DNA of 64,000 nucleotides from positions 120,694 to 184,693 of the forward strand of contig NZ_APJI01000011.1 of the NCBI RefSeq assembly GCF_000497575.1. The letters are read 5' to 3'. The stretch comes from Afipia sp. OHSU_II-C1. GTDB taxonomy: Bacteria; Pseudomonadota; Alphaproteobacteria; Rhizobiales; Xanthobacteraceae. This document shows positions 16,539 to 27,024 of this stretch, piece by piece (within the stretch, counting starts at the first letter, position 1; every line of letters starts with the position of its first letter). The notes beneath the pieces are model-generated. The model was not told where the DNA came from. It did not search any database and saw nothing but the letters and a program-made list of their open reading frames with translations. A program made the position numbers and the translations under genes.

Positions 16539-17669
16539 TCACCGCCGTGAGATAATCACCGTGATCAGCGCCAGCACGAGGAAAGCGACGCCGACATAGC
16601 CGATCGCATAATACATTTCGTGCGCGAACAGGAAGCCGCCGATCCCCGAACCGATAGCCTGGCCGATATAAAGCCCCGAGGTGTTCAGCGACACCGTGGC
16701 GCTGGCGAACAGCGGCGCCGCCGCGGCGAGCCGGACCTGCTGCATCGAATTGGCCGATGAGAACGCTGTGCCCCACGGGATCATCGACGCCAGCATCAGC
16801 GGCACGATGCCCGCGCCCAGCGCCCACATTGTAATTCCGAACAGCAGCAGCGCGATCGTGGTCAGCGACGTGCGATAGGGCCCCCAGCTATCGACAACAC
16901 GGCTGGCGATCACATTGCCGATGAAACCCATCACGCCGTAGATGCTGAACGCGATGATCGCAAGTTGAGCGCTGCCGCCGAGCTTCGCGAACAGCGGCCC
17001 GAGATAGGTGAACACCACGAATTGCCCGGATGTCTGTAGCACCGTGATGACGAGCAACAGCACGATCAGCCGATTTCGCGCAATATCGCTCCACGTCTTG
17101 AGATCGACCGGCGCACCCACAAGTCCGGCCGGAATCCGCCAGACCAGCATCGCCAGATTGAGCAACGCGATAATGCCGATGCCGGTATAGGCGACGCGCC
17201 ATCCGATATGGCTCGCGACATAGGCAATCAGCGGCAGCCCCACCGCGAGCGCCAGCGACCAGCCGAGAAACACGTACGACATCGTGCTGCCGCGCCGCTC
17301 CGGCGGCACCATCATTGCGGCCGTGCCCGCGGCCTGCGGCGTGAACAGTGCGGCGACCGCCAGCATCACCAGCCGCACCGCCATGAGCGTCGCGTAGTTC
17401 GGTGCAACCATGGATGCGAACTGCGCCGCGGCGATAATCGCCACGGTCACTGACAGCAAAATCCGCCGGTCGAGAGCAGAGGTCAGCCACGCGGACACTG
17501 GCGATCCGATGCAAAGCACCAGCGCGCCGAAGGTGATGAGCAATCCCACTTCATGAATCGAGACGCCGAATTCCTGCGCCAGCTCCGGCAGCATCCCCGC
17601 CGGCGCGAGAATACTCACGCCGGTGACGAAATTGCCGAGCATCAGGGCTGTGGGGGCGAAACGTTTCAC
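16539..17669 (-). CDS. MFS transporter, drug/arabinose efflux type
   Basis: 376 residues with 12 predicted helices, of the DHA1 or AraJ-like group. The loop 2-3 motif appears in modified form (GSPVSAWLTSALDRRILL), and PPERRGSTMSYVFLGWSLALAVGLPL is the typical antiporter segment of helix 5. Substrate not predictable. Convergent with yidD (6 bp gap). Confidence 0.88.
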   Translation of the reverse strand: MKRFAPTALMLGNFVTGVSILAPAGMLPELAQEFGVSIHEVGLLITFGALVLCIGSPVSAWLTSALDRRILLSVTVAIIAAAQFASMVAPNYATLMAVRLVMLAVAALFTPQAAGTAAMMVPPERRGSTMSYVFLGWSLALAVGLPLIAYVASHIGWRVAYTGIGIIALLNLAMLVWRIPAGLVGAPVDLKTWSDIARNRLIVLLLVITVLQTSGQFVVFTYLGPLFAKLGGSAQLAIIAFSIYGVMGFIGNVIASRVVDSWGPYRTSLTTIALLLFGITMWALGAGIVPLMLASMIPWGTAFSSANSMQQVRLAAAAPLFASATVSLNTSGLYIGQAIGSGIGGFLFAHEMYYAIGYVGVAFLVLALITVIISRR

Positions 17670-17747
17670 GCCACGTTGTTAGCACACGAACGGTTAAATG
17701 CAATTGCATGAAAGCCATGCCGTACGGGACGAACGACGGACCTTCGA

Positions 17748-18992
17748 TCAGCGATTTGCCGCAGGCACCGGAACGGCCGGCGCGGTCACGGCCGGCGTAG
17801 CGGCGGGTGCCTTGGTGAGGCACGTTGCCGAAAGCTGCGTCCAAGCATTATCGAGACCCTGGGTGTCGATCTCGAACATAGCTTTCGTGGTCTTGCCATC
17901 CGGCATCGATGCGCTTTCCCCGACCTGAAGACGAGGCTCGGCAAACAGATCCTTGACTGCGTCGGATTTGATGACGGCAATCCACGCCTCGTGTGCACCG
18001 ACCCGCGCGGGATGCGTTCCGAACGTCAACGGTTTTTCGGAACCGGCAACCATGGCGATCGAACTGGCGCCCGCCCCCTTGTCGAACTGGCGTATGAACA
18101 TCAGCCGCGCGCGGTCTTTTGGCTCACAATACAGCCGCCACTCAAGCGTGCGAAACTCGTCGTTGGCTTTCTTGAGCAATGCAAACTTCTGCACGAAAGG
18201 CCGCGCCTTCGTCTCCAGCGCCCAACCCGTCTCCACCAATTCCCGCTTGTCGATGCCGAAGCGATAAAGCTCCTGCCGCGTCAGGACGTGTCCGCTCTCA
18301 AAGGCAATGGTCCTGATCAGTTCGACAAGCTCATGGCTGATGCCCATCGCCTTGACGAACGACGACGCCTCCTGATTAGACTGGCTGCGGCGGTTTGCCA
18401 TCACTTCCGCCTGTTGACGCGGCGTCGGATTCCCGGTGAACCGCAGGATGATCCTTGAGCTGTGAACGCCCAGCGCGGCATCGGGCGCGACCTCGCGCGT
18501 CGTCGCCCCGAGGAACAGATAGCTGCAGGCGGAATTGCACATCGCCCCGCGTGTCATCAGCGTGGCTTCAAGCTCCCCGCCCGCGTTTTTCAGCTTGAGG
18601 CAGGCCTCGTCGATCTGGGTCCCGGCCGCGCATGCGCCGACGATCGTCTTGGCCACCCTGGCAACAGCATTGCGCGCGCGCAGCATCCGTCCGATCGCAA
18701 GGCCATCCCTGAACGCACCGCCGGGCGAATGAAAATAGAAGGGCAGCGACTCGGCACTCTTCGTCTTGCGCAGAAACTGGCGAATCCGCGCCGCGGCTCC
18801 GACGTCGACCTTGCCCTCAACGGCAATCCAGCGATCGCATCCCTGCCCGCAGGAATTTGCCGCGCCCTTTGCAATGTAAATACTGAGCTTCGACGCATGA
18901 CCCGGAATATCCGGAACCGGCGGCGGCGCCGCGACCGCGACGTGCGACACGACCAGGAGCCCCATTGCGAGCGCGATGATGCGGGCTTTCAT
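17748..18992 (-). CDS. ClpP-fold-like periplasmic protein (COG3904-type), copy 2
   Basis: 414 residues from the ATG at 18992 (MKARIIALAMG); the frame extends to 19100 but that adds residues ahead of the signal peptide. After cleavage near AVA-AP, a ClpP/SppA-like core is visible: PFYFHSPGGAFRDGLAIGRMLR and MCNSACSYLFLGATTREVAPDAALGVHSS, the latter matching the spacing of CESMCVFLLLSG in copy 1. Four or more cysteines suggest disulfides. The C-terminal half (EWRLYCEPKDRARLMFIRQ) is unassigned. Probably a periplasmic hydrolase or a degenerate one. Confidence 0.7.
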   Translation of the reverse strand: MKARIIALAMGLLVVSHVAVAAPPPVPDIPGHASKLSIYIAKGAANSCGQGCDRWIAVEGKVDVGAAARIRQFLRKTKSAESLPFYFHSPGGAFRDGLAIGRMLRARNAVARVAKTIVGACAAGTQIDEACLKLKNAGGELEATLMTRGAMCNSACSYLFLGATTREVAPDAALGVHSSRIILRFTGNPTPRQQAEVMANRRSQSNQEASSFVKAMGISHELVELIRTIAFESGHVLTRQELYRFGIDKRELVETGWALETKARPFVQKFALLKKANDEFRTLEWRLYCEPKDRARLMFIRQFDKGAGASSIAMVAGSEKPLTFGTHPARVGAHEAWIAVIKSDAVKDLFAEPRLQVGESASMPDGKTTKAMFEIDTQGLDNAWTQLSATCLTKAPAATPAVTAPAVPVPAANR

Positions 18993-19177
18993 TTCGATGA
19001 CCGAACTAAAAACGGATGCGAATACAGTCAGCCTAGCAAGGCGGTCAGGCACCGTAAACGCCGGTCCGATCCCCGTGCGCCATGTCAACCGCTGTTGCAC
19101 TCGGGCGGCCGCCTGCTATATCCGTGTCTCACCGCTTACCTGCGCCCGTTCGCAGGAGTGAGCCACAGGAGAATGAC

Positions 19178-21214
19178 ATGACCGACAAAGACCCTTCCGC
19201 GCCTGCATTGAAGTACAGCCTCGCCAACCTGAAGCCCGTCGAGACCAACAAAGTGAAGGTCACCTTCCCGGACGGCGCAGAGCGCGAATTCCCCAAAGGC
19301 ACCACCGGCCTCGACATCGCCAAGGGCATCTCGCCCTCGCTCGCCAAGCGCACCGTCGCGATGGCGCTGGACGGTGGTGTGTCCGATCTCGCCGACCCGA
19401 TCACGCGCGATGCAAAAATCGAATTCATCAACCGCGACGACCCGCGTGCGCTGGAACTGATCCGGCACGATGCCGCGCACGTGCTGGCGGAAGCCGTGCA
19501 GACGCTGTGGCCCGGCACGCAGGTGACCATCGGTCCTGTGATCGACAACGGCTTCTATTACGACTTCTTCCGCAACGAGCCGTTCACGCCTGAAGACTTC
19601 GCTGCCATCGAGAAGAAGATGCGCGAGATCATCGCCAAGGATGCACCCTTCACCAAGGAAGAGTGGTCACGCGATCGCGCCAAGAAGGTGTTCGCCGACA
19701 AGGGCGAGACCTTCAAGATCGAACTGGTCGACGCCATTCCGGAAGACCAGTCGCTAAAGATCTACAAGCAGGGCGAATGGTTCGATCTCTGCCGCGGCCC
19801 GCACATGACGTCGACCGGCAAGGTCGGCAACGCCTTCAAGCTGATGAAGGTCGCCGGTGCGTACTGGCGCGGCGACAGCAACAATCCGATGCTGACGCGC
19901 ATCTACGGCACTGCGTTCGCCAAGCAGGAAGAGCTCGACGCCTACCTCAAGCAGCTTGAGGAGGCCGAGAAGCGCGACCACCGCCGCCTCGGCCGCGAGA
20001 TGGACCTGTTCCATTTCCAGGAAGAAGGTCCGGGCGTCGTGTTCTGGCACGCGAAGGGCTGGACGCTGTTTCAGGCGATCATCGCCTATATGCGCCGGCG
20101 GCTTGCGGGCGACTATCAGGAAGTGAACGCGCCGCAAATGCTCGACAAGTCGCTGTGGGAAACCTCGGGTCACTGGGAATGGTACCGCGAGAACATGTTC
20201 GCGGCGCAATCGGCCGGCGACGAAGCGGAAGACAAGCGCTGGTTCGCGATCAAGCCGATGAACTGCCCCGGCCATGTGCTGATCTTCAAGCATGGCCTCA
20301 AGAGCTACCGCGAGTTGCCGATCCGCCTCGCCGAATTCGGCACCGTGCATCGCTACGAGCCGTCGGGCGCGATGCATGGGCTGATGCGCGTGCGCGGTTT
20401 CACGCAGGACGACGCACACGTGTTCTGCACCGAGGATCAGCTCGCGGAAGAGTGCCTCAAGATCAACGACCTGATCCTGTCGACCTATGAAGACTTCGGC
20501 TTCGTCGGTGAACTCACGGTGAAACTCTCGACCCGGCCGGAAAAGCGCGTCGGCTCCGATGAAGCGTGGGATCACGCCGAAGCGGTGATGGCGAAAGTGC
20601 TCGAACAGATCGCGGCGCAGGGACATAACCGCATCAAGACCTCGATCAATCCGGGTGAAGGCGCGTTCTACGGACCGAAGTTCGAATACGTGCTGCGCGA
20701 CGCCATCGGCCGCGAATGGCAGTGCGGCACCACGCAGGTTGACTTCAACCTGCCGGGCCGGTTCGGCGCGTTCTATATCGACGATCACTCCAACAAGGTG
20801 ACGCCGGTGATGGTCCATCGCGCCATCTGCGGATCGCTGGAGCGCTTCACCGGCATCCTGATCGAGCACTTCGCCGGTCACTTCCCGCTCTGGCTCGCAC
20901 CGGTGCAGGCGGTCGTCACCACGATCACGTCCGATGGCGACGACTATGCGCGCGAGGTGCTCGCCGCATGCCGCAAGGCCGGACTGCGCACCGAGATCGA
21001 TCTTCGCAACGAGAAGATCAACTACAAGGTTCGCGAGCATTCGCTGGCGAAGGTTCCTGCCCTGCTCGTGGTCGGCAAGAAGGAGGCCGAAGGCCGCATG
21101 GTCTCGATCCGCCGCCTCGGCAGCGAAGGCCAGACCGTGCTGCCGCTCGACGAAGCGCTCAAGGCGCTGGCCTATGAAGCGCTGCCGCCGGACCTGAAGC
21201 GGGCGCAGGGCTGA
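19178..21214 (+). CDS. thrS: Threonine-tRNA ligase
   Basis: 678 residues from ATG 19178, with AGGAG 6 bp upstream; the longer frame to 19082 is rejected. Domain order: TGS (residues about 20-80), SAD editing domain ([17 protein letters not shown]), class II catalytic core with zinc ligands in [12 protein letters not shown], motif 2 [23 protein letters not shown] and motif 3 [11 protein letters not shown], then the anticodon-binding domain. It charges tRNA-Thr and removes mis-attached Ser. Confidence 0.97.
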   Translation: MTDKDPSAPALKYSLANLKPVETNKVKVTFPDGAEREFPKGTTGLDIAKGISPSLAKRTVAMALDGGVSDLADPITRDAKIEFINRDDPRALELIRHDAAHVLAEAVQTLWPGTQVTIGPVIDNGFYYDFFRNEPFTPEDFAAIEKKMREIIAKDAPFTKEEWSRDRAKKVFADKGETFKIELVDAIPEDQSLKIYKQGEWFDLCRGPHMTSTGKVGNAFKLMKVAGAYWRGDSNNPMLTRIYGTAFAKQEELDAYLKQLEEAEKRDHRRLGREMDLFHFQEEGPGVVFWHAKGWTLFQAIIAYMRRRLAGDYQEVNAPQMLDKSLWETSGHWEWYRENMFAAQSAGDEAEDKRWFAIKPMNCPGHVLIFKHGLKSYRELPIRLAEFGTVHRYEPSGAMHGLMRVRGFTQDDAHVFCTEDQLAEECLKINDLILSTYEDFGFVGELTVKLSTRPEKRVGSDEAWDHAEAVMAKVLEQIAAQGHNRIKTSINPGEGAFYGPKFEYVLRDAIGREWQCGTTQVDFNLPGRFGAFYIDDHSNKVTPVMVHRAICGSLERFTGILIEHFAGHFPLWLAPVQAVVTTITSDGDDYAREVLAACRKAGLRTEIDLRNEKINYKVREHSLAKVPALLVVGKKEAEGRMVSIRRLGSEGQTVLPLDEALKALAYEALPPDLKRAQG

Positions 21215-21219
21215 CAACA

Positions 21220-21257
21220 TTTATGAGGCCTCTTCCTTTCTTTAGAGGCCTCATAAA
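21220..21257 (+). terminator. Strong hairpin after thrS
   Basis: 14-bp perfect stem TTTATGAGGCCTCT/AGAGGCCTCATAAA with a 10-nt loop, 5 bp after the stop. No following T-run, but the A/T outer pairs suit bidirectional termination. Confidence 0.6.
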
Positions 21258-21338
21258 CTGCAAACCTTGTTATCGCGGCCCGGATTTCCGATATCAGCGG
21301 CGCGCATCGCCATGATGCACCCATAGCCCGGATACAAC

Positions 21339-21902
21339 ATGCCCGATGCCCTCGACCTTCTGAAAACCCGCCGTTCGCTCAAGCCGATCGAAATGACCGG
21401 TCCCGGCCCCTCGCCTGTTGAACTTGAAACCATTCTCACCATCGGCGCGCGGGTGCCCGATCACGGCAAGATCGTCCCGTGGCGCTTCATCGTGTTTGAA
21501 GGCGACGCGCGCGCGAAGGCCGGCGAGATTTTCGCGAAAGTCTTCCGCGCCAAGAATGTCACCGCAACGCCGGATCAGGTGGAGACCGAAAAAAAGCGGT
21601 TCACCCACGCGCCCCTCGTCATCGCCGTGGTGAGCAAGACATCGAAGCATCCCAAGGTGCCGCCGTGGGAGCAGGAACTGTCAGCGGGCGCCAGCGCCAT
21701 GAACATCGTTCACGCCGCACACGCGCTCGGCTATGTCGCGAACTGGCTCACCGGCTGGATGGCATTCGACCGCGATGTGCTGAATGCACTCGGCCTGAAC
21801 GAGGACGAGAAGATCGCGGGCTTCATTCACATCGGCAAGTCCGAGCGGCCCACCGACGACCGGCCCCGCCCAGCTCTCAGCGATATCGTGACGAGGTTCT
21901 AA
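21339..21902 (+). CDS. Nitroreductase family protein (YdjA-like)
   Basis: 187 residues. FMN-binding fold of the nitroreductase superfamily: TRRSLKPIEM at the N-terminus (residues 10-19), PDHGKIVPWRFIVFEGDAR, then ASAMNIVHAAHALGYVANWLTG and HIGKSERPTDDRPRP. The short length and PDHG motif fit the YdjA/TdsD-type group. Likely reduces nitro compounds or quinones with NAD(P)H; physiological substrate unknown. Its stop is 1 bp from the end of the convergent GGDEF-EAL gene. Confidence 0.9.
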   Translation: MPDALDLLKTRRSLKPIEMTGPGPSPVELETILTIGARVPDHGKIVPWRFIVFEGDARAKAGEIFAKVFRAKNVTATPDQVETEKKRFTHAPLVIAVVSKTSKHPKVPPWEQELSAGASAMNIVHAAHALGYVANWLTGWMAFDRDVLNALGLNEDEKIAGFIHIGKSERPTDDRPRPALSDIVTRF

Positions 21903-21903
21903 T

Positions 21904-24372
21904 TCACGCCGCCTTTGTCGCGCGGTCTCCGAACTTCCCGAGCAGCGCCGCGATCTCCGACGCCGGACGCGCGGCGCTGAACAGGAAGCCCTGCACCTCC
22001 GTGCAACCTTCATCGCGCAATCTGTCGAGCTGATCCATCGTCTCGACGCCCTCCGCGGTCGTCGAAATGTTGAGGCTGCGGCCGAGGCTCGAGATCGCGC
22101 GGACGATGGCGGCGCAATCCGGCCGCTCCGCAAGGTCGCGCACGAAGGAGCGATCGATCTTGATCTTGTCGAATGGAAAGCTGCGCAGATAGCTCAGGCT
22201 GGAATAGCCGGTGCCGAAATCGTCCATCGAGATGCGGACGCCGAAATCGCGCAACTGGTGCAGCGTCGCGAGATTGGCCTCGCTGTCCGCCAGGAAGATC
22301 GACTCGGTGATTTCGAGCTCCAGCCGCAGCGGCGACAGGCCCGACTGCGCAAGCGCGCTGAACACGGTCTGGGTGAGGCTGCGGCTGCGGAATTGCGCCG
22401 GCGACAGGTTGACGGCGACCTTGATATCCGACGGCCACGCCGCCGCCTGCATGCAGGCTTCGCGCAGCACCCATTCGCCGAGCGGAACGATCAGGCCGAT
22501 ATCCTCGGCGACCGGGATGAAGTCGGCGGGCGAGACCATGCCTTTCACCGGATGATGCCAGCGCAGCAGCGCCTCGAACGCGACGATGCGGTCCTGCGCC
22601 AGATCGACCAGCGGCTGATAGTGAAGCTGGAACTCGCCGGTCGCCAGCGCGCGGCGCAGGTCGATCTCCATGTCGCGGCGCATTTGCGCGTGACGGTCCA
22701 TTTCCTTTTCGAAGAAGCGATGCACGCCGCCGCCTTCCGACTTCGCGCGGTAGAGCGCCATGTCGGCATTGCGGAGCAACTCTTCGCCGGTGTCACCGTC
22801 GCCGGGTGCGATCGCGATGCCGATGCTGGCCCCGATCACGGCTTCAAGGCCGTCGATCTCGTATGGTTCGCTCAGGGTCTCGATAATCTCGATTGCACGC
22901 GCGCTGACGTCGTTCGGCGACAGGTCGCCGCCGAGGATCATGGCGAATTCGTCGCCGCCAAGTCTGGCGACCAGATTGTCCTGGCGCGCATCCGCCGCAA
23001 GACGTTCGGCCACCAGCGTCAGCAGCTTGTCGCCGGTGTGATGACCGAACGAGTCGTTGACGTTCTTGAACAGGTCGAGATCGATACAAAGCACAGCGAC
23101 GCGCTTGTTCGACGGACGGTTGCGCTCGAGATCCTGCCGCAGGCGCTCCTGGAACATGACGCGGTTGGCGAGGTTCGTCAGTCCGTCATGGTGCGCCATG
23201 TAGGCGATGCGGGCTTCCGCCTTGCGCCGTTCGGTAATGTCGACGGCGGAGACGAGGAAGCTGTCGCGTCCCTCGAACGACACGCGGCGGCCGAATGTCA
23301 GCACCTCGATCTCGCTGCCATCCGCCTTCAGGTGTCGCCAGTTGCGGCCCGAATGGTAAACCTCGCCGACGCCGACCAGCGCGCGGGAATGCTCTTCCCA
23401 TTCGTCCCTCGGCCAGAGGTCCTGCAATGACATCGACAGGAATGTCGCGCGGTCATAGCCATAGTGACTGAGAGCCGCGTCGTTCACGTTGCGGAATCGA
23501 CGGGTTTCGACATCGAACACCCACATCGGCATCGGGTTGCTGTCGAACAGCAGGCGGAATGAGCGTTCACGCCGCTTGAGATCGGTGACGTCGGTCAGCG
23601 ACAGCGACAGCAAGTCGCCGACCGGCGCTGCGCTGATCTTCAGCGTGCTGTCGTGATCGCTGACTTCGAACTGCTCACTCACCCCGCCTTTGACGGCAGC
23701 GCACAGCCGCTGGAAAACCTGCGGCGAACACAAAGCGTGCGTCCCGGCGCTCAGCCGGTGCCAGCGCAATTCGTCCGGCGGCAGCTTGAGCAGGCGCGCC
23801 GTACCCTGATTGAGATGGACGATCTGGAAATCCGCGGGTTGGCCGTCGGCATCGCGGATGGTCGCCAGCGACAGGATACCGTCGTCGGCGGCGGAGAAGA
23901 CTGCGTCGAGCAGACTGTACTGCGCGCCGCGCTGATTGACGTAGATGCTGGTCATGGTGCCGCCCCAGCGCGAGGCGACCGGAAGCGCGAGGATATCGTA
24001 AATCTGGACGAGGCCGTCGCGGACGCAATGGGCCGCCGCCAGATGCGGCTTGCGGCTGCGCCGTGCATTCGCCACCGCCTCGCTCAGGACCATCGCGCAG
24101 TCGGGTGGAAACGCATCGAGCGCCGTATCCCAAACTTCGGTTTCAAGCCATTGCTCGACATAGCGTCCGGCGCGGGAAACCTTGAACTGCGCGGTCTCGT
24201 CCTTGATGAGCATGACATGATCGGCCAGGCGCCCAAGGCTGCCCAGCATCACGTCTTCAAAGAACGGCAAATCCTTTCCGGGCTTGAGAGCTGCCTGCCA
24301 CTTGCGGCGCAAGACCGAAACGTCGCTGAACAATTCCGAGTTTGAAGTCTTCGATTTCGCGATGGCAACCAC
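21904..24372 (-). CDS. PAS-GGDEF-EAL protein, c-di-GMP cyclase/phosphodiesterase
   Basis: About 822 residues from the GTG at 24372 (a GTG at 24438 would add 22). Domains: N-terminal unassigned region to about 160, a PAS-like segment (SLLDAVFSAADDGILSLATIRD), a clear PAS (RSFRLLFDSNPMPMWVFDVETRRF), GGDEF with intact LGGDEF, then EAL with intact FEALLRW and downstream catalytic motifs (NLSPAQF, ITESIFL, DDFGTGYSSLSYL, KIDRSFV, EGVE). Both catalytic halves look active, so the protein can make and break c-di-GMP under PAS control. Cytosolic, no membrane segment. A one-mismatch CtrA-like box lies upstream. Confidence 0.93.
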   Translation of the reverse strand: MVAIAKSKTSNSELFSDVSVLRRKWQAALKPGKDLPFFEDVMLGSLGRLADHVMLIKDETAQFKVSRAGRYVEQWLETEVWDTALDAFPPDCAMVLSEAVANARRSRKPHLAAAHCVRDGLVQIYDILALPVASRWGGTMTSIYVNQRGAQYSLLDAVFSAADDGILSLATIRDADGQPADFQIVHLNQGTARLLKLPPDELRWHRLSAGTHALCSPQVFQRLCAAVKGGVSEQFEVSDHDSTLKISAAPVGDLLSLSLTDVTDLKRRERSFRLLFDSNPMPMWVFDVETRRFRNVNDAALSHYGYDRATFLSMSLQDLWPRDEWEEHSRALVGVGEVYHSGRNWRHLKADGSEIEVLTFGRRVSFEGRDSFLVSAVDITERRKAEARIAYMAHHDGLTNLANRVMFQERLRQDLERNRPSNKRVAVLCIDLDLFKNVNDSFGHHTGDKLLTLVAERLAADARQDNLVARLGGDEFAMILGGDLSPNDVSARAIEIIETLSEPYEIDGLEAVIGASIGIAIAPGDGDTGEELLRNADMALYRAKSEGGGVHRFFEKEMDRHAQMRRDMEIDLRRALATGEFQLHYQPLVDLAQDRIVAFEALLRWHHPVKGMVSPADFIPVAEDIGLIVPLGEWVLREACMQAAAWPSDIKVAVNLSPAQFRSRSLTQTVFSALAQSGLSPLRLELEITESIFLADSEANLATLHQLRDFGVRISMDDFGTGYSSLSYLRSFPFDKIKIDRSFVRDLAERPDCAAIVRAISSLGRSLNISTTAEGVETMDQLDRLRDEGCTEVQGFLFSAARPASEIAALLGKFGDRATKAA

Positions 24373-24438
24373 AACGCACCCCACCCCATCGACACGGCTT
24401 TCTGTCGTGTCAGCGGCCGGTATCCAATGCGGGCGCAC

Positions 24439-24453
24439 TTAATGCTGCGTAAA
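24439..24453. promoter_or_regulatory. CtrA-like box, one mismatch
   Basis: TTAA-TGCTGCG-TAAA, 66 bp upstream of the GGDEF-EAL GTG. Confidence 0.3.
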
Positions 24454-24552
24454 CAATGCGGGCCGATGCAGCGGATGTGTGATTTGTGAAAGTTCTAAGT
24501 CGTCTGATGGTTAGTGCGTTTTAGAGACTATGACGCTTTTGCTACAGCGATG

Positions 24553-25605
24553 TTATCGCGCGACGACTTCGATCTCGCCGTCGACGCCGTTGCTGACATT
24601 GAAGGGCCGCTCGAACACCTTGCCTTCGTTCTTCGCGATCACGCGATATTCGCCTTCCGAAAGGATAACCTTCGGAAACGCGCCGTTGTATTCCTTGATC
24701 ACGTCACCGGCGGGCGTGATGACCGACCACGCGGTGTTGGCGAGCGCTTCGCCGCCCTTGTCGCTCACGAGCTTCAGCGTGATGACCGCCGCGCGATGGG
24801 TGACGGTGACGTCGGTCAGCTTGCCCGCCTGCACGCGAATGTCGGAGCGCACCACCGAGTTCGCGTCGCCGTAGTTCGAGATGATGTAGTAGGTGCCTTC
24901 CGGCACCAGCATCACGTCGCCCGCGGCGACGTTCTGCGCGAGCGGAGCACGCTCGCCGACTTCGAATTGGCTGCCCTTGTAGATCGAGAACGTGATCTGT
25001 CCCTGCGGGATCTTGGTGGTGCCGACGCGGCCTTCGATGCGCAGACCGCCGGCGGGAAGATCGAACTGCTCGCGCACGGTATCATTGCGCAGCGTGACCG
25101 GACGAACCGCGCTGACAAGACCGAGCGATGCGTGAACGACATAGCCGCCGGGCGCCAGAACGATGTTCGGCGTCGGGCTGCGGTCTTCGCGCACCAGCTG
25201 GAACGCGCCGCTGGCGTCGGGCTTGTCTGAATAGACCCGCCAGATCACGCCGCTGCTGACGGCTGGCAGATCCTTGCCGAACCGGGCATTGAGCGCGAGC
25301 ACACCTTGCGATGGCGTCGCTGCCGGTTGCGGCGGCGTTGCCGTGGTGACCGGCGGCTGAGTGAGGGTTGCAGGCAAACCCGGTGTGGCGGCAGGACCGG
25401 ACGGCGGCGCGAGGCTGATCGCCGGGCCAGAAGGCGTCGGCGGCACAGGGACGTTGGCCGGGGGAATTGGCGGCGGTGCATCGCCGATGAACTGGGCAGA
25501 CGCGGGCTGCGGCGCCGCGACGGCAATCAGCCCCGCCAGCGCGCACGTCCATGCCAATGCGTGACGGCGCAAGGCATCAGGCATGCCGGTGCGCGAGTCA
25601 CGCAC
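24553..25605 (-). CDS. Secreted Pro-rich protein with carbohydrate-binding-like repeats
   Basis: About 350 residues from GTG 25605, which has AGGA 5 bp upstream; the frame continues to an ATG at 25638. Signal peptide ending ASA-QF, then a Pro/Thr-rich spacer of about 75 residues (PPIPPANVPVPPTPSGP), then beta-rich repeats with the look of Cna-B/carboxypeptidase-regulatory domains (LAPGGYVVHASLG; VPEGTYYIISNYGDANSVV; LSEGEYRVIAKNEGKVFERPF). Each repeat has a G/EGxYxV strand. No catalytic motif. Conserved in Bradyrhizobium-type genomes by my recollection; function unknown. Confidence 0.7.
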   Translation of the reverse strand: MRDSRTGMPDALRRHALAWTCALAGLIAVAAPQPASAQFIGDAPPPIPPANVPVPPTPSGPAISLAPPSGPAATPGLPATLTQPPVTTATPPQPAATPSQGVLALNARFGKDLPAVSSGVIWRVYSDKPDASGAFQLVREDRSPTPNIVLAPGGYVVHASLGLVSAVRPVTLRNDTVREQFDLPAGGLRIEGRVGTTKIPQGQITFSIYKGSQFEVGERAPLAQNVAAGDVMLVPEGTYYIISNYGDANSVVRSDIRVQAGKLTDVTVTHRAAVITLKLVSDKGGEALANTAWSVITPAGDVIKEYNGAFPKVILSEGEYRVIAKNEGKVFERPFNVSNGVDGEIEVVAR

Positions 25606-25925
25606 GGCTATCCTGCGGCGGTGTCCGGGGGCTGTCATGGCGGAGGTTTTTCACCGAAAACGAGGCAAATTCAAGCCTGACAAGGTGCTTGACGGCCCTT
25701 CCCGGGCCGACCTGGGGAGAATAACGCCTTCTGCGCGCGGACAGGCCGCGCTACAGTCACATTTCCTGATTACGCGAGACGCGTGTCCACGGCACAATCA
25801 CACCCATTTCGCGTTCTGATGAGCAAAACCGGTCCAGAGCGGCCGATTCGCTGTCATCAGGCCTCAGGAGACGTGCGTTGCTCGAGAGTTTGATTGGATT
25901 TCGTCACAACGGCGCAAGGAACAAG

Positions 25926-26912
25926 ATGGAGCTGGGGGCCGCACAGACAAAGAAGCCCAAGATCGGGCTTGCGCTCGGCGGCGGCGCGGCGCGTGGTTTC
26001 GCACATATCGGTATCCTGCGGACGCTCCTCGCCCACGGCATCGTCCCCGACGTGATTGTCGGGACATCCATCGGAGCCGTGGTCGGCGGCTCGTATGCGG
26101 CCGGACACCTCGACACGCTCGAGACATGGGCCCGGGGCCTGCAGCCGCGCAATATCTTCAGCTATCTCGACATCCGCCTCAACGGCTCAGGAATCATCGG
26201 CGGCAGCAAGCTCGCCGCACAGCTCGAGGCATCGTTCGGCGGGATCTACATCGACGAACTGCCACTGAAGTTCGCCGCCGTCTCCACCGAGGTGAACACG
26301 GGACACGAAATCTGGATCACCAACGGAAAGCTGGTCGAGGCCGTGCGCGCATCTTACGCCCTGCCCGGCATTTTCGAGCCCGTGCTCGTCGATGATCGCT
26401 GGCTGGTGGATGGCGCGCTGGTCAATCCGGTGCCGGTTTCGGCAGCCCGCGCGCTCGGCGCGGAAATCGTCATCGCGTGCAACGTCTCGACCGACGTGTT
26501 CGGACACGGTACCCTTATCTCCTCCCCGCGACGCATCGCAGAACCGGAACAGCCGCCGGAGCCGGTCGTTGAAAAACGCGGCTTCGGAAAATTCTTCTCG
26601 GCCGAAAAGGCGGTGAAGCGCGAATTCTTCGGAAGCGCCGGGCGCCCCGGAATTTCGACCGTCATGGTCGAAGCCTTCAACATCATGCAGGACCGCATCA
26701 CGCGCTCGCGCCTCGCGGGCGACCCGCCGGATGTTCTGATCTCGCCGCGCGTCGGCAAGATCGGATGGTTCGACTTTCATCGCGCCGAAGAAGTGATCGC
26801 TCACGGCACCCGCGCCGCCGAACGCAACATTGAATCGATTCAGGAAGCGATCAATCTGCTCTCGCCGACAACAAACCAGACGCCGGGCACAGCGCAGCCG
26901 ACGCAGCCCTGA
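25926..26912 (+). CDS. Patatin-like phospholipase (RssA/YchK type)
   Basis: 328 residues from ATG 25926 with AAGGA 5 bp upstream; a TTG at 25878 is an alternative. The Ser-Asp dyad is present: oxyanion loop GLALGGGAARGFAH (about residues 14-27), nucleophile elbow VGTSIGAVVGG and catalytic Asp in WLVDGALVNPVPV. Such lipases cleave acyl esters of membrane phospholipids. About 286 bp precede it without a gene. Confidence 0.9.
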   Translation: MELGAAQTKKPKIGLALGGGAARGFAHIGILRTLLAHGIVPDVIVGTSIGAVVGGSYAAGHLDTLETWARGLQPRNIFSYLDIRLNGSGIIGGSKLAAQLEASFGGIYIDELPLKFAAVSTEVNTGHEIWITNGKLVEAVRASYALPGIFEPVLVDDRWLVDGALVNPVPVSAARALGAEIVIACNVSTDVFGHGTLISSPRRIAEPEQPPEPVVEKRGFGKFFSAEKAVKREFFGSAGRPGISTVMVEAFNIMQDRITRSRLAGDPPDVLISPRVGKIGWFDFHRAEEVIAHGTRAAERNIESIQEAINLLSPTTNQTPGTAQPTQP

Positions 26913-26987
26913 CGTCATTGCAAGCGAAGCGAAGCAATCCATTCTTCAGGAAAGCTGGATTGCTTCGCTTCGCTCCTCGCAATGACG
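26913..26987. repeat. Dispersed palindrome, family N, copy 1
   Basis: Imperfect palindrome with ends CGTCATTG/CAATGACG enclosing GAAGCAATCC/GGATTGCTTC. Copies 2-4 are at 36457, 48804 and 54437. Confidence 0.8.
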
Positions 26988-27024
26988 AAGTGCTTCCATC
27001 AGCCAGACTGATAACGCGTATGAC

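Noticed and set aside
19754..21220. 488-residue open frame antisense to thrS
   Set aside because: Same reason; thrS is unmistakable on the other strand.
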